A DNA stretch of 64,000 nucleotides, taken from positions 114,563,413 to 114,627,412 of the forward strand of contig CM077593.1 in NCBI GenBank assembly GCA_039654915.1. The letters are read 5' to 3'. The first letter of the stretch is position 1. Every line of letters begins with the position of its first letter. Origin of the DNA: Aquilaria yunnanensis. Lineage: Eukaryota; Streptophyta; Magnoliopsida; Malvales; Thymelaeaceae. The translations under genes and the position numbers were made by a program. Positions 62,738 through 64,000 of the stretch are shown here, one piece after another. The notes beneath the pieces were generated by a model. The model was not told where the DNA came from. It saw only the letters and a program-made list of their open reading frames with translations, and made no database searches.

Positions 62738-62835
62738 ATGCATATTTCTAGGGTTTATATGTATGCTTCCGAGTCCGTAAAAACAAAATATATATGTATA
62801 CTTTTGGATTTTATATGTATGCTTCTAATCTGTGT
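62738..62835. repeat. Minisatellite, right part
   Basis: Continuation of the same array after the LINE: TTTATATGTATGCTTCCGAG and TTTTATATGTATGCTTCTAA. Confidence 0.8.
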
Positions 62836-62972
62836 ATTAATTTCCCTTTCCTTTCCCCTTGCAATGTATATATAGCAAAGTAAAAAGAGGTATTTGTCAT
62901 TGCTGCTTCAATCATATATCATTATTGATATGTACTTCAATACTTATAACATACTTCTGATTTGAGAGTGAT
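62836..62972 (+). repeat. Direct repeat, copy 2
   Basis: Second copy of the 61401-61538 segment, including the TATA-like GTATATATAGCA. No long reading frame follows it. Confidence 0.85.
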
Positions 62973-64000
62973 TAGGGCTATGGTTTTTCAAACTTTTTTT
63001 TTTTTTTTGGTAATCAGAAATATCTAGATAATATATAAGAGGTAAGAGGTGCTTATATATAAAACAAAAAAATAGAGAGTATCCATTTTTAAGAGCTCAA
63101 ATGGCACTTAAACAAATATTATGATATTATATAGAATAATGGGAAAATCGGAGTTTAAACAGCGTTCCTTCTGGACATTAGGTCAAAGGTCTAGGCAACG
63201 GTTCATCAAACTTAGAATGTGTATGTACCAATAATATTATACTATAATTTATTAAAAGCTTGAAGGCATTCTTTATTTTAAGGAAAGTGAGCAAATATAT
63301 GCTCAATTGTTCCAAAAAAAAAAACATTTTTGTCCAAAATGATGTCACTAGACAGAGTTGTCAACGGTTTTTATAAAGCTATGCAAGTAAATCATAATAT
63401 TGAAACCAATAAAAGATGTTTGATATAGGTAAAAATATTAGTGCAAGTTTACCCAAGTCCTGTTTTCTATGTTATTTTTTTAGGAGAAGGGTTCATCTAA
63501 TAGCTTGCTACTAAACATTGGTGTTTGCATCTAAATTTTTATACGCCACCTTCGTGTTGTACTAAACGTAGATGTGATGTTGCCCAAGTACAACACAAAG
63601 AGGGCCAAGATCGAGCTATTCTACTTCATGAAGGAGATCAAGAACATAGTTAGCTGTGTGAGGGGCTAGCGAGGGTGGAGAGGGACGAGAAGATGAAGAA
63701 GGGGCGGCAAAGGCTGAGTCAGGCTAGATTCTAGGCAGCTAGCTCAGGATGACAATGTAGACGAGGAAATGGCTGGTAGAGAGTGAGGCATCCCACGGGT
63801 ACACGGTAAAGGAGGAGAAAAGATGCTTGGTGAACGGAGCCCGGTTAATTGAGGTGGGGTTGTGGTGAGGCGAAAGAGGCAAATGAGATTAGAAAAAATA
63901 AAGGTGAAGAGCGTTACCTAGGCACATGACAGACACAAGTTAGTCAAAGAATTAACTGACCCACTTAAGCAAGTCTAGGGGATGAGTTAGTCCAAGTTCA
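62973..64000. other. Right-hand end of the window
   Basis: AT-rich to about 63560, then less AT-rich. Around 63580-63670 a short open stretch reads KYNTKRAKIELFYFMKEIKN; it is too short to identify and may be a gene fragment continuing or decaying beyond the window. Confidence 0.3.

Noticed and set aside
1..64000. CRISPR arrays, operons, bacterial defence or phage systems
   Set aside because: The window is plant nuclear DNA; no regular spacer arrays or prokaryotic gene order are present. The tandem arrays seen are satellites or gene repeats.

Overview
This window is a piece of a eudicot plant nuclear genome. Its genes have many exons with GT-AG introns, it is AT-rich, and the space between genes is filled with plant transposons (hAT, MULE, CACTA-like, MITEs, an LTR, a LINE end, SINEs). 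From memory, Arabidopsis chromosome 4 carries ENDO4 (At4g21585), a DUF300 gene (At4g21570) and VAL3 (At4g21550) close together. Three genes here match those types, so part of the window looks like a conserved block expanded by transposons. The species cannot be named from the sequence.

Layout. Positions 1-5.8 kb hold two S1/P1-type nuclease genes in tandem on the minus strand: the 5' half of an ENDO2-like gene, running off the left edge, and a complete 9-exon ENDO4-like gene. Positions 6585-8125 are a Pack-MULE with long inverted repeats and a perfect 9-bp target duplication; it carries a broken copy of the 5' end of ISE2, a chloroplast RNA helicase gene. A DUF300/Ost-alpha-like membrane protein gene is at 9.8-11.6 kb (+), and a two-exon DUF4408 protein gene at 15.7-16.7 kb (+). 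Positions 16.9-27.6 kb hold a SYF1 pseudogene fragment, a chimeric relic (syntaxin tail joined to DUF4408 tail) and the intact splicing-factor gene SYF1 (-). Positions 27.6-34.0 kb are transposon territory ending in a 2.4-kb LTR. An uninterrupted SYP124-like syntaxin coding region lies at 34.25-35.17 kb (-). A 14-exon VAL-type B3 repressor gene spans 36.3-48.5 kb (-). From 48.5 kb to the right edge no recognised cellular gene remains. That part holds two hAT elements with target duplications, an 85-bp tandem array built on a hAT end, a CACTA-like element, a minisatellite split by a LINE end, and one orphan ORF with a duplicated upstream region.

The genes do not form a single pathway. They cover nucleic-acid breakdown (ENDO), membrane transport or trafficking (DUF300, syntaxin), splicing (SYF1) and repression of seed genes (VAL). 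I found no convincing new multi-gene system. The unusual content is in how transposons and local duplications have copied, fused and amplified pieces of these and other genes. Exon borders were derived by hand from splice signals, reading phase and family similarity; all the summed coding lengths are in frame.
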